Shown here one piece after another: positions 11,571-22,051 of a DNA stretch of 64,000 nucleotides. Numbering within the stretch: the stretch's first letter is position 1; every line of letters begins with the position of its first letter. Origin of the DNA: Plasmopara viticola (taxonomy: Eukaryota > Oomycota > Peronosporomycetes > Peronosporales > Peronosporaceae). Below the pieces are notes generated by a model that saw only the letters and a program-made list of their open reading frames with translations, was not told the DNA's origin and ran no database searches. The translations under genes and the position numbers were made by a program. Location: contig MBPM02000002.1 of the NCBI GenBank assembly GCA_001695595.3, positions 682,001 to 746,000 of the forward strand. Direction: 5' to 3'.

Positions 11571-13370
11571 AAATAGCAAATTCATAGGATTATGCTCGTC
11601 ATCTTTCCAACAGTCACATGATATGCTCAATCCTCCCAGGAGGCACCACTCCAAATAGATGCTAATTTTCTACAATACTTAATTTCTGAATACGTCAATT
11701 GCGCTGCTCGCTTGGGCCATGCTCAGTCTAGCCTTATCTGCTAAAGTTAACCAGGCTACCACAACAAAGTCTGATGACATTTGTGTGTGGGCACTTTGAA
11801 AGCAGCAGTACGGCAGCAGCTCAATATTTCATTCATCATATTAAGGAAGCTCCCTATGAGCGTAGAGCTAAGAATGTGAACCCCTCTACGTGTTTCAATA
11901 ATACAATTTTCTGACAACCAGTGAGTGAATATACGTGCTTCAGCTGACCACAGTTTATCACCTTTTCCGTCAGTTTTCTCGTAACAGTCAATTTGATATT
12001 GTGTTCAAGTCGGTTGCCCACCTTTAATCTGCTTAAAGCCAACACACCGCTTTCAAGAACGATAAACACTAATTTTATTCTCAAAGAAGCGATAAGAGCA
12101 CACAAACTCGTCTCAAAGCGATGCTCGGTCGTGACAGCATTTTTGAAACTTAAGTTTTGCTTTCAGATTCAAGATCATCAGTACCATCCTTTATTAAGCT
12201 CGGTAACTTATGGGTTTGTGGCACATGCTTGATACACGTCAGGCCTTCGGTATCGCCAGAATCATATCGTAAATCTTTATCATTACAGACGCTTTGACGA
12301 ATTTATAACAGTCATGCTTACCCTCTTACCTGTCAGAAATAATCTCGGCAGCCACGACTTATTTACCTCTGAGTGGTCGTTGTGTGGGTGGATGTGGAGT
12401 TACCGAGCTTAGGACCAAACAATCTGGCCATAAAAATACTACGCAAATATCGCAGTGATTTTTGTACGGTATGAAAAGCGTCAAGTCGTATGTGTTTGGA
12501 TAGCATGCACAGGACAAGCTTAGACCCCGTTGCAGAGAAGCTGTGAAAAAAGTTGGCCTATATTATTCATATTGCTTTGGTACATAAATTCATTTGCGTT
12601 GGCCTACAAATGTCTTTGTCTTTTCTAGATAAAATTTATATAAACTTTAAGTAGCCAATATCTTTTTGCTTAGGATTCATCGTAGAAATTGTAGCATGTC
12701 ATAAGTGTTCCAAAGCAACAGAAGGTTTTCTGCCCGAATGGTGTCCACGTATCACACATATGCTATATACATACAGATAGCCACCAGTTGCCGGAATCTC
12801 TGTATTTACCATTCAAGATATTTTCTTCATTATTAGAGTTCTCTTGCTAACGACAAAGACATTAAGCCTTTGTGTCCTTCTTAAATGTTGCCTGCCAGAG
12901 TGTTTTTAGTTTCCGTGAGTTTTAGCAAAGTCGCGGCTGCCAGACTTCTCATTTCAAAATAAGCTGCTATACATGGCCGCTGCTGGCCTGACAATAATTA
13001 GCAGATTATTTATTTCTAGGCTCGAATATGAAAATGATCATGAACTCGAGCCTGAAAGATGGTGACGCTTATGTTTCCGTACATGGCAGATTTCTATATA
13101 AATACTTCGCCTTGACGGTATTGCCAGTGCAAACCATTTTTGATCTTTGGCTTTTCAACGAAGATGATTATACCATTCATAGCCAACCGCAAACGACATA
13201 AGGCTGTGTCACGGCAGCAACAACCAGATGCGTGGCAATATGACAACGCATTCAATATGACGTATGCCAAGGTAGGATGAGTATAACAAATTGAATTTGA
13301 GCGTCCGCTTTGTAATGAGCTGGGATGTTTACTTGTACCACGCATCAAATGCACGATTACATATTCTAGC
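11571..13370. other. no gene recognised; AT-rich, probably inverted flank of the copia element
   Basis: No coding region can be supported on either strand, and only short stop-riddled frames are present. If the element was split by inversion, this stretch is the original 3' flank of the element, now in reverse orientation. Confidence 0.5.
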
Positions 13371-13375
13371 ATTTC

Positions 13376-13608
13376 TATTGAGTAGAAGGCAAATTGTGAA
13401 GTGAATGTATTACGAGGTCCTAACTTCGCAAATCTGTTGCTACGTCCAAGCAAACCATTATTTATGGAACCGCCTAGAATGCTCTAGAAGCCACTGACGT
13501 CATTTACTGACGTCATAACCGATGCTGGACCCGTACCAAAACCGATAAGCTACCAGGATGCTTTGCTGTTTGGCAATTCTGTATGCTAAAAGCAGTGTCG
13601 TGCTAACA
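13376..13608 (-). repeat. 3' LTR of the copia element (inverted)
   Basis: Read on the minus strand it begins TGTTAGCACGACAC at 13608, just after a purine-rich tract (GTGAGTGAGAG), and ends CTCAATA at 13376. It is followed by GAAAT (13375-13371). It is about 233 bp; the 5' copy at 8686-8845 is shorter through internal deletions. It contains GGTTTTGGTACGGGTCCAGC and GGTTATGACGTCAG. Confidence 0.7.
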
Positions 13609-14570
13609 CTCTCACTCACCGCTGATGCTGTACGCATCTTAGTTTAATGCCACTAGCATGCAGCAAATACTTGAGCCTCTTAGTCCCTAGAGTCTTAGTT
13701 AGCATGTCGGCCAGCTGATCCACCGTCAATAAATACTTGACTATGATAGTGTTTCGCGCCACATTCTCTCGGATGAAGTGGTGACGGATGTCGACGTGCT
13801 TGGTTCTGGCGTGTTAGCCTGCGTTGCTGGCCAGTCCGATTGCACTTCCCAAATCTGCTTATATTCCGCTTGCTCGTGACCAACCCTTGAGCATCATGCG
13901 GACCCACAGCACCTTTTGGGTACATAGGCTTAAAGACATGATGTACAGCAAACATCCGATCAAAGACCTGTCGGGATTCGACTTCATTTCATTCTTGTCG
14001 CTGTCCATGGTTGGTGATTGCATCTTTGACAGTTTCACACCCGAATTACACGGGTTTGCAACAGCTTGTTGGTTGAATAAGCGCACCACGTCATCGATGT
14101 ACCGTTTTTTTCGTATCATGATCGTACTACAGTTTATGTCGTGGTCGATCTCCATTCCAAGAATAAGCTTGACCTTGCTCAAATCCTTTTTCTTAAACGA
14201 TCTTTTACCTCCTGAATCTCCTTGATTGTCTTCGCTGCGATGATTATGTCGTCGACGTATATGCATACATAGACGTAGTTACCGTGTTCACCTTGGCGAC
14301 ATCCGAAAACGTATCCGCAGAAACACAACAAAATCGTCTTGGTCTATGCAGATGATATATTGCATTGTCTAGCTTGCACGTTACGCTGTTGGCGTGGGGG
14401 ATACCGGCTGGTTCTTCCATGTATACTAGCTCCTTGAGATCGCTGTTTAAGAACGTCGTGTCTGCGTCCAGCTGCTTTGTCACGTATTCCCGCGCCACAG
14501 ATACTGCACTCACGCCGTTGGTCATGTAATTTCACGCCACGCCCACCTCCTCGCATAGACGTATGTTATC
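13609..14570 (-). mobile_element. degenerate Ty1/copia retrotransposon, 3' part (RT and RNase H)
   Basis: Minus-strand remnants of a copia polyprotein with frameshifts. They include the RT core VTKQLDADTTFLNSDL (near 14485-14435) and KELVYMEEPAG, the YVDDIIIAA equivalent near 14265-14240, KLILGMEIDHD near 14170-14140, RSLIGCLLYIMS near 13975-13935, and a C-terminal RNase H end (ARNTIIVKYLL-DQLADMLTK) near 13760-13690 running into LKYLLHASGIKLR at 13650. The first residues here overlap the last RT residues at about 11560 by only a few codons, so the two parts together make one element without significant duplication. Confidence 0.75.
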
Positions 14571-15461
14571 AAAATGGGCATGACGGGAAAAAGAAATGCT
14601 TTTCAGATGGGTATCACAGGATGTTAAGTGGTACCATATTTTTTTCGCGCAGTCGCAACCGGTTTAGATATCTGAGCACTGCCTCTTCTTTCGCTGTCAA
14701 TGCTGGCACAGCAAATCTCGAGAGATCAAATGGTCTTTCTGTGTGCTTCCGTAATCCGTACAGCTTGCATGATTTGAACGTTTATCTGCAGCGTGGCTGA
14801 CATAGCTCTTTGCTGAAGGATAGCGTGAGTTCAAGTCTCTAGTCTTCGATCTTTTATATGGACCAAATCGTGTCGCAGATTGCTATCTACGAGCTAGTTG
14901 ATCTAATTGATGTAGCTTGAATCTGCTTTACGTGAGCTGAATTTTATCATGAAAACGTGTAAGGTAAATATACTTCGATTACTTTATAGCAAAGGGATGG
15001 TGACCCAGACTGATTTTCAGCTTACTCTTTGTGAAATACTGCCCTCTCATTGATCGTTGAAGCAAATTGACTCGTGTCACACAATACGATGAAATCAGCT
15101 AGAGTGCCACTCGGTTCGTAATGGCCCCAATGCACCCCCCTTTAAACTTCAAACTCCTTGAGTCCATACAAGTCAACACTTTCTTATAAAGCTTTCTGTC
15201 CATCAGATGTTACCATTGTGATTTCTGCCTCTGTACAGAGGCCTGTTCAATAGATTCGAACATACCGGCTCTACCTGCCTACCCGAACCGTCGAGGTCTC
15301 ACACAGACAGCATTATCGAGACACGAGCCAAGCTCACAACATCCAGGTGCTGTGCGGAACATCAGTGTAAGCACGTCATGCCATTGGAGTATGAATTAAT
15401 TGGTAATAGAGCACACTCATTCATCTTGTTCTGCTCAAAATAAACAAGATTTTATCCTTAC
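14571..15461. other. no gene recognised
   Basis: This is intergenic sequence between the copia remnant and the first LINE-derived copy. Only short frames without family signatures are present. Confidence 0.45.
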
Positions 15462-15473
15462 AGTCAGATCCGA

Positions 15474-15801
15474 AGCTTGGAAAAGGTTGGAGTGACGCCC
15501 TCCTTCCGAGCGCGGGGGCTAAATGCTCGCGCGCTTCGGGCAGGTGCTCTCGGGCATCTGCAGGTCTCTAACGAGTCTCACCCTCGACGCGACGATCTCC
15601 AGTACCGGGCGCCACCTGGGCTCTTACCAAGTCAGAGCTAAACAAAATAATGGAAGACCCTCACGACCTCGGTGCTGGCTGCACTGCCCGCCGAACGAGA
15701 CCCGACGTATGCGGACACCACTCTGTGCCGTGGACTAGCCAGACTGAGCCTATCACGTGCATAACTTGGCAACGCGATAACGTAATACATTACATTACAT
15801 T
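15474..15801 (+). mobile_element. internally deleted LINE-derived copy 1
   Basis: About 328 bp with the same two ends as the larger copy at 24780-25931: GGAAAAGGTTGG-GTGACGCC at the 5' end, and GACTAGCCAGACTGAGCCTA through TTGGCAACGCGATAACG plus an ATTAC-repeat tail at the 3' end. It is flanked by a 12-bp target-site duplication AGTCAGATCCGA at 15462-15473 and 15802-15813. Between the ends it is a patchwork: the 5' segment of about 125 bp, a short piece around CTGGGCTCTTACCAAGTCAG that lies within the RT-derived region of the larger copy, then the 3' segment. It has no coding capacity. Confidence 0.8.
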
Positions 15802-16186
15802 AGTCAGATCCGATACGCTGACCTCAGACATCAGACATCATTCTTTTTCTCGACAAATAGTAGGAAAAAAAGAGTCGCAAAAAGGGAGCGGGCACCAAAT
15901 TCAGGCCTGAAATAAAAGAGGATAAGGACGCAAATTTGTACCTAAAAATGGACACCTTCACGATGAAGATAGTTGTGAGGTTTGAACGATTGAGTGGCCA
16001 GCACAAGATGAGCAAAAAGTGATGCAACGTGATGCTCAAGCTGCAAAGGATCTGTCGGACAATTCACGACAGGCGTGCGTACAGTTCTTCCTAACACGAG
16101 CAAGTCCGTGTCTTCATTGATCAAAAACGAGGGAAAATGGAGCTCGAAACGTGTGCCCATTGCTCCTTAACGTGCGTCAAGGATAC

Positions 16187-19100
16187 TCAGTAGATGTGTC
16201 GACTTGCACGAGCTACTGTCGTCCGTTGAAAGGCTGGCTGGTTCTGCTGTACCCATTCCGTCAAGACCGCGTCAATCTCTGGCGTCGGGTGTTTCCACTG
16301 GGTCGACCTATGCAAAGCAAAAACCCGTTTTCAATCGAAAAAACAAACACCAACAAGAACGAACGCAAACAAGCCCCACGATCGTACCGGTTGGCATGAT
16401 TGCAAAAGTAAGGGCGGCCTTTCTCCGTAAAGCGCGTTTCCCAGCCATCCGGGAGATGAAGGACGAGGAATTGTTTCAGTTCCGGCCAGCTCATGTGTGA
16501 TCGTCCACTCGATGCTCGGACAGGCGATGGAACAGGAGACAGAGGTCGTTGCGAAGGAGGGGTCGGCTACATCAATTAACCATCATGAATACGCTTGTAA
16601 ATGAAACAAGGTGTACGCATTCTTACCTTGAAAAGAACGGATTCAAGAGGCTCGTTCTCGACGACGCGAGGGCTCTTTGGCTCGAGCATTGACAGTCGCT
16701 GTCCCCGCAAACTCCTTGGCTTTCCGTACGCTTCACTCTCACTGCAAAGGGCCTGGAAGAAATCTACCAAAACAAGGTGAAATTCAAGAAACTAACGACT
16801 GTCAAGAGCGAACATCCTACTCACCTTCAATGCTGATACGATGACTCTGTTCGGGATCCAAGCACGTAGTCAACGTAGCTTGGTGATCCAACGAAAGCGC
16901 GAAGCCAAAGTCGCCAAGCACATCGTGGAGCACGGCAAACGTAACCTGGTTAGACACACTGCCCGTGAGCTCCAGCCCCTTGCCCGTTGCAATGCTGTCA
17001 CGTACCTTTCCTGGAACTTCTACTTCTGCTGCGAGCGCCTTTTTCAACCCATGGTACGGTCGCTCCGGACATCGCTTCATTAAAATGTCGTGGATTGCCG
17101 ACAGGATCTCGTTTGCCGTGGCGTGAGGTGGAAGGTTGCAATCGTTCAAGTTGCTTGCGGGATGCAGCGCCTCTTTTGATGCACTTTCGTCCCGTAAGCG
17201 ACGCACTTCTTCTTGCAGCGCCGTGACTCTGAAAACAAGATGACAACACACAATCAGAGAATCGCTGGCAAAGAAACGCTGGCCATCTACTCACGTTGCA
17301 GCATGTTGTTCATTCAAGGCAACCTGCTCTTGTCGTGCGTGCTCCAGTCTTCTTTTCCACCTGCCACGGGCGTCGTCGACGGGTCTCGATGCTGCGTTCC
17401 CTCGCTCGTGCAGCTGGGCTTGCAGCTGTTTCACTTGCTCGTGAGCTTTGCGTTGCGATGCTTCACTTGACGCTAGTGACGCTTGCAAGTGCTTGACTCG
17501 ATCGTCAGGCGTCCTGCTGACCGCTTCCGTTCGTGGTATCTGGAGTCCTCCTGCCAAGGTTTGTGCACCATTCTCGATCGGCCCTCGCCTCGCGTTCACG
17601 TCGGTCCCTGTCGTTTCCATCAGCACTGGCGTCTTGTGCACATCAAAGCAAAGTGCGATTGCCACGACTCCCGCCGGAGTCGACGCTGGGGACTGGAGCA
17701 CGACCGTTTGCTCTACATGGTGACCTTGGGCCATCGCCGATCCAAGGGCAACTTGACACTCGCCCAGCAATTGGTCGGTTTTCGACTGTTTATTAAACAC
17801 TGCGATCGCGAGCGTTGGCGTAATCGTTGGCCCCAGACGCATCATCCCTAGCATGGCGTGCCACTGCGAGTCAAACGAAGGGGTTCCCGCGTCTTGGAAG
17901 AAGTCGAGGGGCCAATTGGCAGGGTAGCCGACCACGGCGTAGTCACACGACGTGAGGGGATCATAGGCCGTGCAATACAGTCGCGGCGTCGGAGCGTCCG
18001 GGCCATTCGGAAGCGCTCTACGCACGCTCACCACCACATAGTGACCGACTTCTGTGTCCTCTTCACCGACGAGAAACGGCAAATCCTCGGCCGAAGGCGC
18101 GCTTCCGGGCACACACGCGACTTTGACGGTATCCGTAAAAACCACGGGCCGATCGATGCGCTGCTCGCACAGTTTGGGCGCGTGGAGCTGGAGCTGCGTC
18201 TGGAAGTGCCATTGCACAGCTCCCGATCCGCTCACGCGCGCCACGCGCGTCGTATAGACGGCACCGTGTGGATGCAATGCGAGCACGGCATAGGCCGCGT
18301 GGTGGCCCGAAACGAGCGTCTGCAAGTCGTGCCACGTGGTCTCGACGGTTGCGTGCTTGCCAACAACGCGATACTGAACGTGCAACGACGACGTTGTCTG
18401 CGTAATGAACGTTGCCAACGCGCGCAACGACGGCAACGACTTTGAGGAAAAGAGATCCGCAACAAGCTGGGGCAAACTCGATTGCTGCTGCTGGTCGAGG
18501 TACTCGCTATCGATGGTGAACACCAACGTGCATTGATCGACGGACCAGAAGAACGGGAGCTCTACTTGAGCGAGGAGCCTTCGCAACGTCGAGAGAAACG
18601 CGTCGCTTTCTACAAGCAAAAGGCGTAGCCTCTGCTCTCGAGAAGTGGTGACAGGCTGACGGTGGTGCTCGACTCGAATGCGGTCCATCAACGCGAGCAG
18701 ACATGCGTCTAGTCCCGGGTTGCACGCACTTGTGATGAGACCGTACGGCGCTTGCGTGAACGTCGCTTCTCGAGACTCGCGATGCGTTTCTTGTCGACGA
18801 CGTGGCACGTCTGTGGCTCCAAGTTGACGTACTAGCGTTGCAACGTCGAACTCGTCAGGGCAAAGTTGCAACGTGGCTGCAAGTTTCCATAGCGGATCTT
18901 TGGCCCGAAGGACGAGGTTTTCATCGCCGTCAAGGGCGATCGTCACGAGAAGCTGCTGCTTGCCTTTGCGTAACTGCATGGCGTTTACAAGCGCATGGTG
19001 CATGTAGAGCTTAATGTCCTGAAGCTCTTGATAGCGCATGAGCACTCGAAACTCATTGAAAGAGACGGAAACGGGGCTCGTACACGCTTTGAAAGGTTGG

Positions 19101-21928
19101 CACGGACTGGCTGTTCGCACTGCATCGAGCGTGAGTGCAAGGAGCAATGCCGTGACAACACGAGCATCCGCAGCAACGTCCATGTCCGGATCAGCAAGTG
19201 CTCGAAACCCCGTTTCGAAGACGTGATGGAGAAAGGCACTGAAAGGAACGCCGTCGGTCGGTTCCGCTTGAAAGACGCGTTTCCAAATCCTTTGGGTACT
19301 ACGCGTTCCAGTCTGGAGCTGCAAATGATGCGAAAGCGTTGCACACTGTGCTGCAGCATCAAAGCCTTTCACATAGACCATCAAGGTGCTGGAGTCGCAT
19401 AACATTCGTTGCACCAGGAACTCTCCACTTGAATACAAGGACAACGAGTGATTGACGCTTTCATTCTCGAGCCAAGAACCTCGATGGTGCGCATTCACGG
19501 TCGACTCAAACGTGAGATGGAAGGCAAGAGCTTGTACATCCTCGATTGTGAGGTCAAGCTCGGCTCTTTGATTCAATTTGTGGCAGATCGCTACCATTTC
19601 CTTGGCTGTCATTGTACCGTGCAATTGATGAAGCTCGTCTTGTAAAATGGCACGAAGGCTTTGACTTGTGGAAGCCCATTCATCGAGCTGCAATAGAACG
19701 GTGTGAAGATGACCCACTTGAGCCTCGATAGGACGAGCTGAAGACGTGAGGCCTATCTGTTCCAAGTACTTGCTACACACCCTCTTTTCAATAATGACTC
19801 GCCCGTCTCGTGAAGACGTGGCCCCCAAACTATTCATGAGCAAGATGCCAGCGTTAAAATCAAGGGGAATGCCTAGAAGCGAGAGCAAGTTGACAAACTC
19901 AACGTGGTCAATCCATTCACTGGCGTGCTTTGCCAGTCGTTCTTGTACTTTTGCCGTGGCGTTCGCGTCTTCAGTTGCAAGGATCGGGAGATTTAAAAGT
20001 CGCTGGAAGAGGAGCATGCCCGTCTCATTGCTTTGTAAAGCACTGAGGGATTCCTTTCGTGTAAACCTTGACGAAGACGACCAGGATGGAATCGTTGAGC
20101 TCCAGGCATACGCATGGTAGGCTACCTCGACAATGTCGTTGCACAGAGGAGCAATGATGGTATCGAGAACTTGTGCAGCAGGCTCCTTGTGGCTTGACGA
20201 AAGGCTCAAAGGTTCAGACCAGCGATGATCTCGAACGAGCCAAGCTTGAAACTCAACCAAGCTTATGTCCCCGTCGGAGTTAAGGTCAAACTCGTCGGTC
20301 AGAAACGCTTTTTGAGCTTGCGTGAGTGGAGGCTGGAGATCCAACCGTCCAAGCATTTGGTCGAATTCACGAGGATTTAACGTCCCCGAGCCATCGGCGT
20401 CAAAAGACCGAAAGACATGCTCGAGAGGCGCACGGTGGGGATCCAAAGTCCCGATTTTCTCAATCAAAAGGCTTCGAAGGTGCTCGCCCAGCGCTTCGTC
20501 CATCGGTCGTTCGTGTTGAAAACACTCTTCGCACACTTGATTGCGACGAGGCAAACGGTCGAAACACAGAGCGCAAAAGACATTGACGCAGTTTGAGCCA
20601 CGGCACACGCTCCCCGTCGCTCCTTCGACCTTGTCGGCCATGAAAGGTGATGATCGCCCCTGCACGAGCACGCGGGCGCCACACTCGATGCACTTGACAT
20701 GACGCGACCCGCTTTTCTTGCCTCCAATCAAACGAGGCAGTGACGCGGTTTTGACGGCATCCCCGAGCGCCCTTTGCTTGTGCTGCAGCAACGACTGGAA
20801 TCGCTTCGAGCGTTTCGCTTCGAGGTCGCGAAGGCGATTGCTCTTGTGCAGTTCGAGTGCATTAGATGGAGGCAAAGGTTCCGTCCATCCTCGGACGTCA
20901 CTTGAAGGCGACGTTGAGAGAGACTTGGGCGTCGTATCGCGCTTTGAAATGACTGGCATAGAAGTATCGGATACCCAATGCTCAGGTTCGTTTTCAGGCG
21001 TCAAGGAGGATGTTCTTCGAGCCGCGTACTCTGTCTCTAAAAGCTCGTAAAACGCTGCTACTGGAGTCAAAGTCTGTGATTGAACCTGGAGAGATCGTTC
21101 CATTCTTGGTCTTGCGATTGCAGAGCGAGCACTCTTGAACAAGGTCGACCTTGTCGTAAAGGGATGGATTTGACTGGCCAGACTTGGATCGCGCTCTAAG
21201 AGTTCAAGTGCAATCTTTCGACGAAGCCCGAGTTCGGACGAAGAATACGTTAGTGTTGGAATCTGAACCGCTCGTTGAATTTCCTGCCGTTTCTTCCCAA
21301 TTACGAGGCCACTCGCTCCATGGAGGTCAATCTCAAGCATCCCTTCGCGATGGAGACTATCCGGTATATCTCCATCTTCTTCCATATCTGGAAGCTCCTC
21401 TTCGAGCTGGTCGTCGTACAGATTGGACGTGAAAAAGGCGAGAATAGACTCACTTTGAACCACACCACTCTTTTCTCCTTCAAACAGGAAGCTCAAGGTC
21501 TCGTCGTCCCAATTTCCGACTGGCAATCCAAGTTTCTGCAATTTAAGGCGACACTCTCCTCTCGACACTTTTGACGCCTTGGCAAACGTTGCTCTCAGCT
21601 CACGAACGCCAATGCCCAATCGTTTGGCTTGCCTTAGAAGCTCGTCTCTCTCTCGCTCCACTCGTCGTCGCTTGTCCGCTGGAATGCCAGGTCCCATCGT
21701 CTTGATTGCGTCCATTTTCTTAACTGAACTAGCGCGAGTACGTTGCTTGGTGGTCGAAAGAAGTGCGCTACTGGAGCCATTGTTGAATGGTTGGCCACGA
21801 CTTGGCACGTCGTCGTCGCCTTCTTCCTCCTCGACAATCCTCTCGCCTCCTTCCAATCGAAACGTCGCTTTATCCGAGTAGACTGAAAGCCAGAAAGTGC
21901 CAACATTGATCCTTCCAGTGGCTTTGTC
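16187..21928 (-). CDS. large EF-hand / C2 / WW multidomain protein; probably the C-terminal part of the calpain gene
   Basis: The model is complement(join(16187..16307,16388..16566,16627..16763,16825..17228,17295..21928)), about 1,824 codons with consistent phases and introns of 60-80 nt. The first exon is open back to an acceptor AATAG at 21929 and has no ATG there. The first in-frame ATG is at 21715 (MDAIKTMGPG). The first residues, TGRINVGTFWLSVYSDK, look like the last strand of calpain domain III. Then come a basic coiled region, a Cys-rich zinc cluster (CIECG to CEECFQH, tail residues 412-470), two EF hands (DADGSGTLNPREF near 508 and DLNSDGDISLVEF), a long alpha-rich region, a C2-like domain (LAIAVFNKQSKTDQLLGE, near 1366-1430), a coiled coil, and a WW domain (LPDGWETRF to NRSTQW, near 1763-1792). 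These domains suggest a calcium-responsive protein; its target is unknown. Confidence 0.75.
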
Positions 21929-22051
21929 CTATTCCATCAATGAGCACATGAGTGGTACGAAACAGCTGAGAACGACGGAGACGTACTGTTTGCATGTACA
22001 TGCTTGGCACAATACAATACCGTCCAGGCTCGATCGTAGCTTCCACCTACA

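Noticed and set aside
15942..16160. 72-codon minus-strand frame just after the WW-domain protein
   Set aside because: It starts 27 nt after the stop of the large gene, has no recognisable domain and no splice connection. It is probably 3' untranslated sequence.
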